This document shows, piece by piece, positions 15,887-23,482 of a DNA stretch of 58,251 nucleotides (its first letter is position 1; every line of letters begins with the position of its first letter). The DNA comes from a bacterium (lineage in GTDB: Bacteria > Verrucomicrobiota > Verrucomicrobiae > Opitutales > Opitutaceae). Location of the stretch: the NCBI GenBank assembly GCA_021780625.1, contig JAJXYI010000470.1, forward strand, positions 1-58,251. The letters run 5' to 3'. The translations under genes were made by a program, and so were the position numbers. Below the pieces are notes generated by a model. It was given only the letters and a program-made list of their open reading frames with translations. It did no database searches and was not told the DNA's origin.

Positions 15887-16090
15887 ATGAGAGACGACTA
15901 CATCAAGGAAGCGCTGAAGACGATTCACGACCCGAATGTGCTGATCAACGTGGTGTCGCGCCGCGTCAAGCAGCTCAGGCGCGGCAACCGCCCGCTGGTC
16001 GAGTCGCTCGAAAAGCTCGCGCTCGAGGACATCGCGCTGCGCGAGATCATCGAGGGCCGGATCAGCTTCGAGGCGGCGACTGCAGGCTGA
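15887..16090 (+). CDS. rpoZ: RNA polymerase omega subunit
   Basis: A 67-residue protein that helps assemble beta' into RNA polymerase. Seen: NVLINVVSRRVKQLRRGNRPLVE, which matches the omega helix with its basic patch, and ALREIIEGRISFE near the C-terminus. It is short for the family but complete. The 208 bases upstream hold two hairpins left from the previous gene and otherwise nothing I can name. The gene is followed by a very strong terminator, so it is probably a single-gene transcript. Confidence 0.9.
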   Translation: MRDDYIKEALKTIHDPNVLINVVSRRVKQLRRGNRPLVESLEKLALEDIALREIIEGRISFEAATAG

Positions 16091-16138
16091 ACCGGACGCA
16101 AAACTGTCCTCTGGAAATTTCCGGCGGCGCACGACCTG

Positions 16139-16163
16139 AAAAGGCGGCGCCGCCTTGTTTTTT
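16139..16163 (+). terminator. Rho-independent terminator of rpoZ
   Basis: The perfect palindrome AAGGCGGCGCCGCCTT (16141-16156) is followed by GTTTTTT (16157-16163), 50 bases after the rpoZ stop. This is a textbook intrinsic terminator on the plus strand. Confidence 0.85.
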
Positions 16164-16217
16164 GGGGGGAGGAGGGATTGCGTTCGGCAGTCCCGTGCGT
16201 TTGCCTAGGGGACATCG

Positions 16218-16697
16218 ATGGCTGCCAAGAAAGACAATAAGAACGGCGCACGCTATGCCGAGATCCGCAATGCCAAGGCATCGCGCGATTACTTCGTCGA
16301 CGAAAAATTCGAGGCGGGCATCGCCTTGCACGGCACCGAGGTCAAGGCTATCAGGGAAGGCAAGGCGCAGATCAACGACGCGTTCGGTCGCATCGAAAAG
16401 GGTGAACTTTGGCTGCTCAACATGCACATCGCCGAGTACGCCTGGGGCAATCGTTTCAATCACGAAACCCGCCGAAAACGTAAGCTTCTTCTTCACCGGC
16501 ACGAACTTCGAAAAATTGCGATGGCCCTGGACGCGGGAGGCCGGACGCTCGTGCCTCTGCGGATGTATTTCAAGGAGGCGCTGGTGAAGATCGAGGTGGC
16601 GCTTTGCACCGGAAAGAAACTCTTCGACAAGCGCGACGACTTGAAGAACCGCTCCGAGATGCTGGAGGCCCGAAAGGTGCTTAAGGCCAGGCGTTAG
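16218..16697 (+). CDS. smpB: SsrA-binding protein
   Basis: SmpB (159 residues) binds tmRNA and delivers it to stalled ribosomes. Seen: the N-terminal EIRNAKASRDYFVDEKFEAGI, LHGTEVKAIREGKAQINDAF, the MHIAEYAWGNRFNHE strand-loop, the RKRKLLLHRHEL block and a basic C-terminal tail. AGGGGA lies 9 bases ahead of ATG 16218, one of the few clear ribosome sites in this part of the window. The stop codon overlaps the stop of the convergent receiver gene in the shared tetramer TTAG (16694-16697). No tmRNA gene was seen nearby. Confidence 0.96.
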   Translation: MAAKKDNKNGARYAEIRNAKASRDYFVDEKFEAGIALHGTEVKAIREGKAQINDAFGRIEKGELWLLNMHIAEYAWGNRFNHETRRKRKLLLHRHELRKIAMALDAGGRTLVPLRMYFKEALVKIEVALCTGKKLFDKRDDLKNRSEMLEARKVLKARR

Positions 16698-17125
16698 GGC
16701 TCGCTGATGAACGGAGTCTGTCGGCCAGGCCAGTTACGGTTGACCTCGGTGGCGAGGGCTTGCCAGGTGAAGGGCTTGTGCAGGATCGCACGGACCTCGG
16801 GCAGGTCGTCGAAACCACGCGCGGCCAGTTCCTCTCCGTGGCCGGTGATCATGATGAAGGGGACGTCTCTGAGAAAAGCCCTGGCGCGAGTCACGAGTTC
16901 GATCCCATTGATCGCCGGCATGTAATAATCGGTTGCGACCACTCCGACCTCAAGTTTGCGCATCGCCTCAAGTGCGATGAGGGGGTGGTTGAATCTGTGT
17001 ACGGGACAGGCAAGGTGTTCGGTCATCAGATCGCCCAGGTAGTCCAGATAGGCGATTTCGTCATCGACGATGACGAGCGATTTGTGAGAGGGCGGATTCA
17101 AGCCGGGCGGGAATGTGCCCACCAT
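16694..17125 (-). CDS. Stand-alone response-regulator receiver protein
   Basis: A 143-residue protein consisting of one CheY-like receiver domain with short tails. Conserved positions are visible: acidic pair Asp21-Asp22, phospho-acceptor Asp66 in VVATDYYMP, Thr94 in IMITGHG and Lys117 in HKPF. There is no output domain, so it must act by protein contact, as a phosphorelay intermediate or as a regulator of an unlinked kinase. No histidine kinase is encoded nearby. It is divergent from trmL and convergent with smpB. The function cannot be narrowed further. Confidence 0.88.
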   Translation of the reverse strand: MVGTFPPGLNPPSHKSLVIVDDEIAYLDYLGDLMTEHLACPVHRFNHPLIALEAMRKLEVGVVATDYYMPAINGIELVTRARAFLRDVPFIMITGHGEELAARGFDDLPEVRAILHKPFTWQALATEVNRNWPGRQTPFISEP

Positions 17126-17247
17126 TGTCGGCGCATCGAGAGAAAGGCTAAAGGACGAATCGCCTATTCCTTGTGTAAATTTTGCGCTTCGCAGCCGCGT
17201 GAAGCGTCGATGCGGAGGACGGATTTGGCAAAGTGGGTTGATCCCGG

Positions 17248-17736
17248 ATGGGCGATGGGGACACTGGCGCCGTGCTCCACATCGTTCTCCATTGTCCCGA
17301 AATCCCGCAGAATACGGGCAACATCGGCCGAATGTGCGCGCTGACCTGTTCGCGGCTGCATCTCATTCACCCCCTGGGTTTCAGGATCACGGACCGCAAT
17401 CTCCGAAGGGCCGGGATGGATTACTGGCACGCGCTCGACGTCCACGAGCACGCGAACTGGGAGGCCTTCCGGGCGAGCCCGGTGGCGCCGCAGCGCCTCT
17501 GGCTGTTCACGACCAAGACGGAGCGGAGTTTCTGGAGCGCGAGCTTTGCCGACGGCGATGGCCTGGTGTTTGGCAACGAGGGCTCCGGCGCGCCGGATTG
17601 GCTGCACGCGGCGATCGGCGATGAGCGCCGCGTCACGATCCCGCATGCGAATGCCACCCTGCGGTCCCTCAACCTGAGCACGGCGGCGGGAATCGCCGCC
17701 TACGAGGCGCTTCGGCAGATCGGCAATCTTCGCTAG
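17248..17736 (+). CDS. trmL: tRNA (cytidine(34)-2'-O)-methyltransferase
   Basis: A SPOUT-class methyltransferase that 2'-O-methylates the wobble base of certain leucine tRNAs. Seen: VLHCPEIPQNTGNIGRMCALT at the N-terminus, HPLGFRITDRNLRRAGMDYW, the FGNEGSGAPDWL loop of the SPOUT knot and NLSTAAGIAAYEALRQ at the end. Length is 162 residues from ATG 17248; GTG 17272 is an alternative start closer to the conserved core. The stop TAG (17734-17736) interlocks with the TAG of the convergent esterase gene in the palindrome CTAG. Confidence 0.93.
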   Translation: MGDGDTGAVLHIVLHCPEIPQNTGNIGRMCALTCSRLHLIHPLGFRITDRNLRRAGMDYWHALDVHEHANWEAFRASPVAPQRLWLFTTKTERSFWSASFADGDGLVFGNEGSGAPDWLHAAIGDERRVTIPHANATLRSLNLSTAAGIAAYEALRQIGNLR

Positions 17737-19178
17737 TGCCCGGAGGCGGGTGTGCCGGTGCTGAAATGGCGTGCTGCGAACTTTAGAAACGCCGGCCAGT
17801 CGGGCAGGTCGGTGTGGCCGCCGCGATGGAGTCGGAATGCGAGGTCTCCCGACATGAGGCCTGCATCGGGGGCGGGCATCGTGTCCGTGTCCAGGCCTTT
17901 GAATCCGAGAAGACGATACACCGGCGAGGCGGCGACGCAGGCCTGGAATTCGCCGACGGGGTCCGACCACTGGTCCTCGGTCCCGCCGGTGACGAGGAGG
18001 GCGCGCGGAGCCACCAGGGCGATCAGTTCGTGCTGGTCGACCGGGAGACGATCCCAGTGTCCGGCATATTTCAGGAAATTGCCGGCCATCCAGTGGTATT
18101 CGGACGGGCCGCACACGTTGTCGACGGATTCGCCGACGTCGTGGCGGTGGAGCTTGGCGCCGCATTCGCCCGAGCAGCTCGAGTAAACCGCGGTCCATCG
18201 CGAGTCCAGCGCGGCGGCGAGCAGGGCGGCCTTGCCCCAGCGGGAATGTCCCTCGAGGCCGAGTGCGTGGCCGTCGATCGCCGGGAGCCGTTGCAGCAGG
18301 TCGGCCGAGCGGCTCAGACCCCAGGACCATGCCGCGAGCACGCCCCAGTCGTCGGGTTTGCGCGCGGCTCCGCAGTTGACCAGCCCGATGATGCCCGCGC
18401 GGAGTCCGGCGCCGGAGTCCTGTTGGAGCGGCTCGGTGGTGAACACGGCGTAGGCCCAGCCCCGGGCGAGCACGAGGTCGCGGGGAGTCGGCCCGGGCGG
18501 CGGGTGATAGCCGGGAAAGTGAAAGCCTCCATCGATCACGACGATGACGGGCACGGGCCCGCGGCGGCCGGGAGGCAGGGTGAGCGAGAGGTCGATTTGG
18601 GGCGTGGCGCGCGGGTAGGCGCGATTGTCGATGAGTCCGGTCCAGTGCGTGGTGACCGATCCGTCCGAGGCTTTTGCCGGCGCATCGGCACGCCAGGTGA
18701 CGGCGGGCGTCCGCGAGGGAATCCGGCCGTAGATCTGGGATGCGAATTCCTCGAGCAATTCAGGGCGCCGAACCTTCCACCAGAGGTCGGGAGTGTCGAC
18801 CCGGCGGCCGTCGTTGGTGCGGAGCAATGCAGGAAGAGGGTAACGATCGGCGCGGGCCTCATCATAATTGTTCCAGTTTCCCCAGCTGGACCGGACGATC
18901 GTATGCCCTGGCACGCCATCGGTCCAATTGTAGGGGCTGCCTGGGACCCGGGTGGTGTGGGGTGGGCGTTTGGGGTCGCTCTGCGGAGGGGGAAGCGTGG
19001 GCGTCGAGAGGCCGAGGCTCGCCATCGTGGCACTCCAGTCGGCCTGAGCGGCCTGCTGCATGCGCTGCCAGCGGGCTGCGCGGGTGGCGTCGGGCACGGA
19101 ACTGGGGGTTGCGTTGGCCAAATAACAAATCAGCAGGAAGGCGCTGGGCAAAAGGGAGAGCCGGACGGGGAATTTCAT
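17733..19178 (-). CDS. Secreted CE15 glucuronoyl esterase-like hydrolase
   Basis: A 481-residue alpha/beta hydrolase from ATG 19178 with an N-terminal signal peptide (LSLLPSAFLLICYLANA). The nucleophile elbow is EGHSRWGKAAL with Ser about residue 312; CGAKLHRHDVGESV carries the Glu seen in bacterial CE15 enzymes, and HRGGHTD near the end gives the catalytic His about residue 455. The RPELLEEFASQIYGRIP segment is also CE15-like. These enzymes cleave ester bonds between lignin alcohols and glucuronoxylan. Opitutus terrae carries several CE15 enzymes, which fits the proposed lineage. It stands alone, without other xylan genes. A promoter was not recognised in the 185 upstream bases. Confidence 0.87.
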   Translation of the reverse strand: MKFPVRLSLLPSAFLLICYLANATPSSVPDATRAARWQRMQQAAQADWSATMASLGLSTPTLPPPQSDPKRPPHTTRVPGSPYNWTDGVPGHTIVRSSWGNWNNYDEARADRYPLPALLRTNDGRRVDTPDLWWKVRRPELLEEFASQIYGRIPSRTPAVTWRADAPAKASDGSVTTHWTGLIDNRAYPRATPQIDLSLTLPPGRRGPVPVIVVIDGGFHFPGYHPPPGPTPRDLVLARGWAYAVFTTEPLQQDSGAGLRAGIIGLVNCGAARKPDDWGVLAAWSWGLSRSADLLQRLPAIDGHALGLEGHSRWGKAALLAAALDSRWTAVYSSCSGECGAKLHRHDVGESVDNVCGPSEYHWMAGNFLKYAGHWDRLPVDQHELIALVAPRALLVTGGTEDQWSDPVGEFQACVAASPVYRLLGFKGLDTDTMPAPDAGLMSGDLAFRLHRGGHTDLPDWPAFLKFAARHFSTGTPASGH

Positions 19179-19363
19179 GGGGGTGAGCGACCGATAATTC
19201 ACCTGGGGCATCTCGCAAGGCGGACGTCGGTCTATAATTGGACCTGAAGCAGGGCGAGTGCGACGCGCCGGGGCCGACGCGACGGGATGCGGGCTCGGCG
19301 AACGATGCGTTTGTGGTGTCGCCGTGGCCCAATGCGGACGACTGTTCCGAGCTCCGAACCGGG

Positions 19364-20377
19364 TCAGCGCGGCGTACCCGCGGGGAAGGGAATCTGCTGC
19401 AGCTCCCGCGCTCGCAGGCAGGCGACTTCATGCCTGGGGGCGATGGCTTCGAGAACCGGCGGAGTAGTGCGGCAGGCGTCGATCGCGTGCGCGCAGCGCG
19501 GATGGAAGGGGCAGCCGGGGGGGGGGGCGTACGGAGAGGGCGGGTCCCCCGAAAGAAGGATGCGCGCGTCGGAGCCGGCCGTGGGATCCGGCACGGGGAT
19601 GGCGCTCACGAGTGCACGCGTGTACGGGTGAATGGGGTTTCCGATCACCAGGCCGGCATCACCAATCTCGACGATTCGCCCGAGGTACATGACCGCCACG
19701 CGGTCCGACAAATGCTTCACGACCGACAGATCGTGGGAGATGAAGATGAGGCTCAGTCCGAATTCGCGCACGAGGCCTGAGAGCAGGTTGATGATCTGGG
19801 CCTGGATCGACACGTCGAGCGCCGAGACGGGTTCGTCCGCGACGAGCACGCGCGGTTCTAGGGCGAGTGCGCGTGCGATCGCGATGCGCTGCCGCTGACC
19901 GCCGGAAAACTCATGAGGGTATTTGCGCAGGTGCGCCCTGGGGATCCCGACGCGCTCGATCAGTTCGGTCACGCGGGCCGGGATTTCCGCACGGGGGCAC
20001 CGATGGTGCACGGCCAGGGGTTCCGCCAGCGCGTCGAAGATCGTCATGCGGGGGTTCAGCGACGCATAGGGATCCTGGAACACCATCTGGATCCTTCCGC
20101 GAGCCCGTGTGAGAGCGGCTCCGTCGAGAGACAGAAAATCCTGGCCTTCCAGGAACACGCTGCCCTCGGAGGCCGGCACGAGGCGGAGGAGGGTGCGGGC
20201 GAGTGAGGATTTGCCTGACCCGGACTCGCCCACCAGGCCGAGAACCTCCCCCTCGCCGAGGAAGAACGAAACGTTGTCGACGGCGTGCACAACGTTCACA
20301 TGGCGCCTGACGAGCAGCCCCGCGCGCCGGGAGAAACGGGTCGACAGATTTTTGACCTCGAGAATGGGGGCGGACAT
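19364..20377 (-). CDS. Dipeptide/oligopeptide ABC transporter ATP-binding protein (DppF/OppF type)
   Basis: A 337-residue ATPase of the peptide/nickel importer group. Walker A GESGSGKSSLA lies at about residues 50-60, the signature EFSGGQRQRIAIARAL in the middle, Walker B VLVADEPVSALD after it, then the switch His (LSLIFISHDLSV). The C-terminal oligo_HPY region has PPPGCPFHPRCAHA, a Cys pattern of this subfamily. It is the last gene of a five-gene run and follows its sister ATPase by 12 bases. No permease or binding protein is encoded in the window, so the substrate is unknown. Confidence 0.92.
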   Translation of the reverse strand: MSAPILEVKNLSTRFSRRAGLLVRRHVNVVHAVDNVSFFLGEGEVLGLVGESGSGKSSLARTLLRLVPASEGSVFLEGQDFLSLDGAALTRARGRIQMVFQDPYASLNPRMTIFDALAEPLAVHHRCPRAEIPARVTELIERVGIPRAHLRKYPHEFSGGQRQRIAIARALALEPRVLVADEPVSALDVSIQAQIINLLSGLVREFGLSLIFISHDLSVVKHLSDRVAVMYLGRIVEIGDAGLVIGNPIHPYTRALVSAIPVPDPTAGSDARILLSGDPPSPYAPPPGCPFHPRCAHAIDACRTTPPVLEAIAPRHEVACLRARELQQIPFPAGTPR

Positions 20378-20389
20378 GGGGGCGCGGGG

Positions 20390-21373
20390 TCAGAAGGGAA
20401 GTTCGCCGCGTGCCGAGCGTGGGCAGGCGTGGAAATGGCCGGGTGCGGCGCTCACCAATACGGGGGCCGGGTCGATGCGGCAGGCCCCGGTTGCGTACTC
20501 GCAGCGTGGGGCGAAGGGACAACCTGGGAGGCGACGGGAGGGGTCGGGAGGGGAACCGGGGATCGTGGGGAGCGCGATGCCGCGCGGGTTGGCCGAGGGC
20601 AGCGAGCGTCGGAGGGCGCGTGTGTAGGGATGGAGTGGATGCGCGAAGAGTGTTTTGACTGGGGCGCTTTCGACGATTCGCCCGGCGTACATCACGTTCA
20701 CGCGGTGGCAGAGATTTGCGACGACACCCAGATCGTGGGTGATGTAGATCACGGCCATGCCCGTCTCCCGCTGGGTCGAGCGGAGCAGGTCGATGATCTG
20801 TGCCTGGATGGTGACATCGAGCGCGGTGGTTGGCTCGTCGGCGATGAGCAGTTCAGGTCGGCCGATCAGCGCCATGGCGATCATGGCGCGCTGTCGCATG
20901 CCGCCGGAAAATTCGTGCGGATACTGCCTCAGGCGCCGTGAGACATCCGCGATGCCCACCGCCTTGAGCATCTCGCCTGCACGGCGCAAGGCTTCGCGCC
21001 GTCCGATGCGACCGTGGATCAGCAGGGGCTCCATCACCTGTTCCCCGATCCTGAGGGTGGGATTGAGGGCGGTCATGGGATCCTGAAATACCATGGAGAT
21101 GCGCCGGCCGCGGAGCGAGCGGCTCTCGGCGGAGCTGCAGGACAGCAGGTCGATCCCGTCGAAGCGTGCGCTACCGCCATCCACGTGTGCCGGCGGGGTG
21201 GGGAGCAGGCCCATCAGCGCGGCGCAGGAGACCGACTTGCCGGATCCGGATTCGCCGACGATCCCGAGTATCTCGCCGCGGTCCACCGAGAAATCGACCC
21301 CGTTGACGGCGTGCACCACGCCGTTGCGCGTCCGAAACTGGATACGGAGATCGTTGACCTCGAGAAGCGGCAC
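20390..21373 (-). CDS. Dipeptide/oligopeptide ABC transporter ATP-binding protein (DppD/OppD type)
   Basis: A 327-residue partner of the previous ATPase. The start is taken as GTG 21373 (VPLLEVNDLRIQFRTRNG), 2 bases after the stop of the glycosyltransferase gene; the frame upstream overlaps that gene and lacks conserved residues. Walker A is GESGSGKSVSCAALMG, signature EFSGGMRQRAMIAMAL, Walker B LLIADEPTTALDV, then YITHDLGVVA. The C-terminus holds RLPGCPFAPRCEYA. Together with the DppF-type protein it would make the heterodimeric motor of a peptide-type importer, whose membrane parts are missing here. Confidence 0.92.
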   Translation of the reverse strand: MPLLEVNDLRIQFRTRNGVVHAVNGVDFSVDRGEILGIVGESGSGKSVSCAALMGLLPTPPAHVDGGSARFDGIDLLSCSSAESRSLRGRRISMVFQDPMTALNPTLRIGEQVMEPLLIHGRIGRREALRRAGEMLKAVGIADVSRRLRQYPHEFSGGMRQRAMIAMALIGRPELLIADEPTTALDVTIQAQIIDLLRSTQRETGMAVIYITHDLGVVANLCHRVNVMYAGRIVESAPVKTLFAHPLHPYTRALRRSLPSANPRGIALPTIPGSPPDPSRRLPGCPFAPRCEYATGACRIDPAPVLVSAAPGHFHACPRSARGELPF

Positions 21374-21375
21374 GG

Positions 21376-22488
21376 TCAGGCGGAGACGGACGAGAGTTGG
21401 CGAAGGTAGATCCGCTCCATCGCCTCCGCCATGCGCGGTACGGAGTAGCGGTCGGCGATGAGGGTCGAGACCTCGAGCGCGGCGGGGCGTGCCGCGGATG
21501 GATTGCGCAGCAGAGGTGCGAGTTCGCGCTGGAAGCAAGCGGCGGACAGGGGCTCGGGGGAGCGTCCGTGGTCGGCGAAGCAGAGGGCGCGCGCGGCCTC
21601 GAAATTGGAGCGGGTGACGAGCCCGAGAAACCCGGTGCGGCCGGCGGCGAGGGTCGGCGTGGCGCAGGCCATGGCCTCGAGGGCGGTGTTGGCGGTGCAG
21701 ACGGCCACGGTGGCAAGGGTCATGAAGCGCTCCACGTCCCGGCGCGGGCCCACGAGGCGCGCCAAAGGGGTGGCGCGGCCGGCGTTGAGCCGCCCGACAT
21801 GGTCGCCGAGCGCGGCGGATTCGGGGCCCTCTCCGACGAGCAGGATCTGAAGGCCAGGAAATGACTCCGCAAGCGCAGGGGAGGCATCGAGCAGGGCATG
21901 CCCCACGTCGGCTTTCCTGTTTGAGAACCGGCTGACGAAGACGACGACCGGGGCATCCGCAGCAAGTCCGAACTCGCTGCGGAGCGGGCCTGCGTCGATC
22001 CCCGGATGGAAGCGGTCGGTGTCGATGCCGTAAAACTCCAAGGATATCCGATTCCTCGATACACCGCCGAGCCAGGCTATGTTGTCGCGGTCTCCCTCAC
22101 TCATGACGATCACCTCCCGGCTCCAGTCGCGGAAGAGCAGCTGCTTGGTGCGGGGGCGCGGGCCGTGCACGCTCATGAGGTAGGGAAGGCGCAGCTCCTT
22201 CGCGAGGCGGCGGCCGATGCGGGCCGAATGATAGTTGTGGGCGTGCACGAGCTGGTAGCCCGCTTGGCGGAGCTCAGGGAGCGCCTGGCGCCAGGATTTT
22301 GCGAGTGAGCCGACCTTGTGGAGACGGGCGCCGGCTTCGACGGCCTTCGATTCCCAGAGTCCTCCTTCGGTGAGGAGGCCGACCTTGTGCCCGCGCGCGA
22401 CGAGGCCGGCGGCGAGTCGGTACAGATAGGTTTCCACTCCGCCGATGTTCATGTGGCGGTTGACAAGGAGGATCCTGAGCTCGGGCAT
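21376..22488 (-). CDS. Glycosyltransferase family 4 (GT-B)
   Basis: A 370-residue GT-B enzyme from ATG 22488. It starts MPELRILLVNRHMNIGGVETY, the donor-side glycine motif of GT4 enzymes, has HAHNYHSARIGRRLAKEL with an acceptor-domain His, and in the second half FVSRFSNRKADVGHALLDA, LQILLVGEGPE and ALEAMACATPTLA, the E-x7-E-like region. It likely adds a sugar from a nucleotide donor to a cell-surface glycan or lipid. It lies 16 bases behind a GT2 gene and 2 bases before the dppD-like gene. Sugar and acceptor cannot be read from sequence. Confidence 0.88.
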   Translation of the reverse strand: MPELRILLVNRHMNIGGVETYLYRLAAGLVARGHKVGLLTEGGLWESKAVEAGARLHKVGSLAKSWRQALPELRQAGYQLVHAHNYHSARIGRRLAKELRLPYLMSVHGPRPRTKQLLFRDWSREVIVMSEGDRDNIAWLGGVSRNRISLEFYGIDTDRFHPGIDAGPLRSEFGLAADAPVVVFVSRFSNRKADVGHALLDASPALAESFPGLQILLVGEGPESAALGDHVGRLNAGRATPLARLVGPRRDVERFMTLATVAVCTANTALEAMACATPTLAAGRTGFLGLVTRSNFEAARALCFADHGRSPEPLSAACFQRELAPLLRNPSAARPAALEVSTLIADRYSVPRMAEAMERIYLRQLSSVSA

Positions 22489-22504
22489 GGCGCGGAAGGG
22501 AAGG

Positions 22505-23473
22505 CTACTGTGGAAGCGGCCGGCCAAGAAGCCTGTCGCGGATCACGCACAGACATTCGGTGAGGTAACCCGCGCCCTTGGCACCGCGAGTGATCCAGCG
22601 CTTTCCGCCGCCCGGGTTGAGAACGATGAAATTGAGCAGGCTGAGTGCCGCGCACATCAGCACGTGCAGGCAATAGGCGGGCACCCGCGAGATCAGCCAG
22701 GGCATGCCGGTGCCCGGCCGAGAACTGCGTTCGATGACGCGCGACCGGGAGGAGTCGAAGGCGTGGCGGAAGGCGTACTTGAAGGTGAGCCGGTTTGACG
22801 GAATCTGGTGCTTCAACCCGGCAGTGGGGCTGAACCAGATTGCATAGCCCGCGCGTTGGACGCGGCGCACAAGATCGTGATCCTCGCTTCCGGTGAGGCG
22901 ATTCCCGAAGCGGCCGAGGTCCGTGCGGAAACCTCCGATTTCACTCAGGACGGATGCCCGGAAGGCGAGGTTGGCGGTTGCCGGCAACTGGGTCGGCTTG
23001 AGGGGGCCTACGTCCGTCCTGTAGTTGAATGGCTCCCACTGCCCCTCGAGCCACCGGGGGAGTCCGTCGGGAAAGTGGGGGATGACCTCGCCGCCGACGG
23101 CTCCGACGCGCTCGTTGCCGGGGCGGAGAAACGGCTCGACGATCGCGGCGAGCCAGGTCCCGTCGCCGAGCATGTCGTCGTCGGTGAAGATCACGAGTTC
23201 GCCGCGGGCCTCCGCGATGGCCCGGTTGCGCGCGTAGCTCGAGCCCTGCTGCTCCTCATAGATGTAGCGGGGCGCCTTGGGCGCGGAGGCAAAGGACTCG
23301 ACGACGGAGCGGGTGTCGTCAGTGGAACGATTGTCGACGATGATGAGTTCCCAGCGGTCGTCCGGGTAGTCCTGGCGCGTGAGGAAGGCGAGCGTCTCGC
23401 GCAGCCATCGGGCGCGGTTGTAGGTTCCGATGGCGACGGTCGCGAAGGGAAGGCGGGGTTGGTCGGCGGCCAT
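22505..23473 (-). CDS. Glycosyltransferase family 2, copy A
   Basis: A 322-residue GT-A enzyme. The N-terminal half has VAIGTYNRARWLRETL, LIIVDNRSTDDT and the metal-binding TDDD at about residues 97-100; then VGAVGGEVIPHFPDGLPRW, GSEDHDLVRRVQRAGY with the ED catalytic-base motif. The C-terminal part has one or two hydrophobic helices (LHVLMCAALSLLNFIVL), suggesting membrane attachment. It is colinear along its whole length with the next gene upstream (23483-24454) and clearly a paralogue. The pair lies at the head of the five-gene run, implying addition of two related sugars. Confidence 0.9.
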   Translation of the reverse strand: MAADQPRLPFATVAIGTYNRARWLRETLAFLTRQDYPDDRWELIIVDNRSTDDTRSVVESFASAPKAPRYIYEEQQGSSYARNRAIAEARGELVIFTDDDMLGDGTWLAAIVEPFLRPGNERVGAVGGEVIPHFPDGLPRWLEGQWEPFNYRTDVGPLKPTQLPATANLAFRASVLSEIGGFRTDLGRFGNRLTGSEDHDLVRRVQRAGYAIWFSPTAGLKHQIPSNRLTFKYAFRHAFDSSRSRVIERSSRPGTGMPWLISRVPAYCLHVLMCAALSLLNFIVLNPGGGKRWITRGAKGAGYLTECLCVIRDRLLGRPLPQ

Positions 23474-23482
23474 GGTTTTGGA

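Noticed and set aside
17814..19247. A 477-codon plus-strand open frame opposite the CE15 gene
   Set aside because: The CE15 catalytic motifs, signal peptide and normal length support the minus strand; the antisense frame is a codon-bias shadow.
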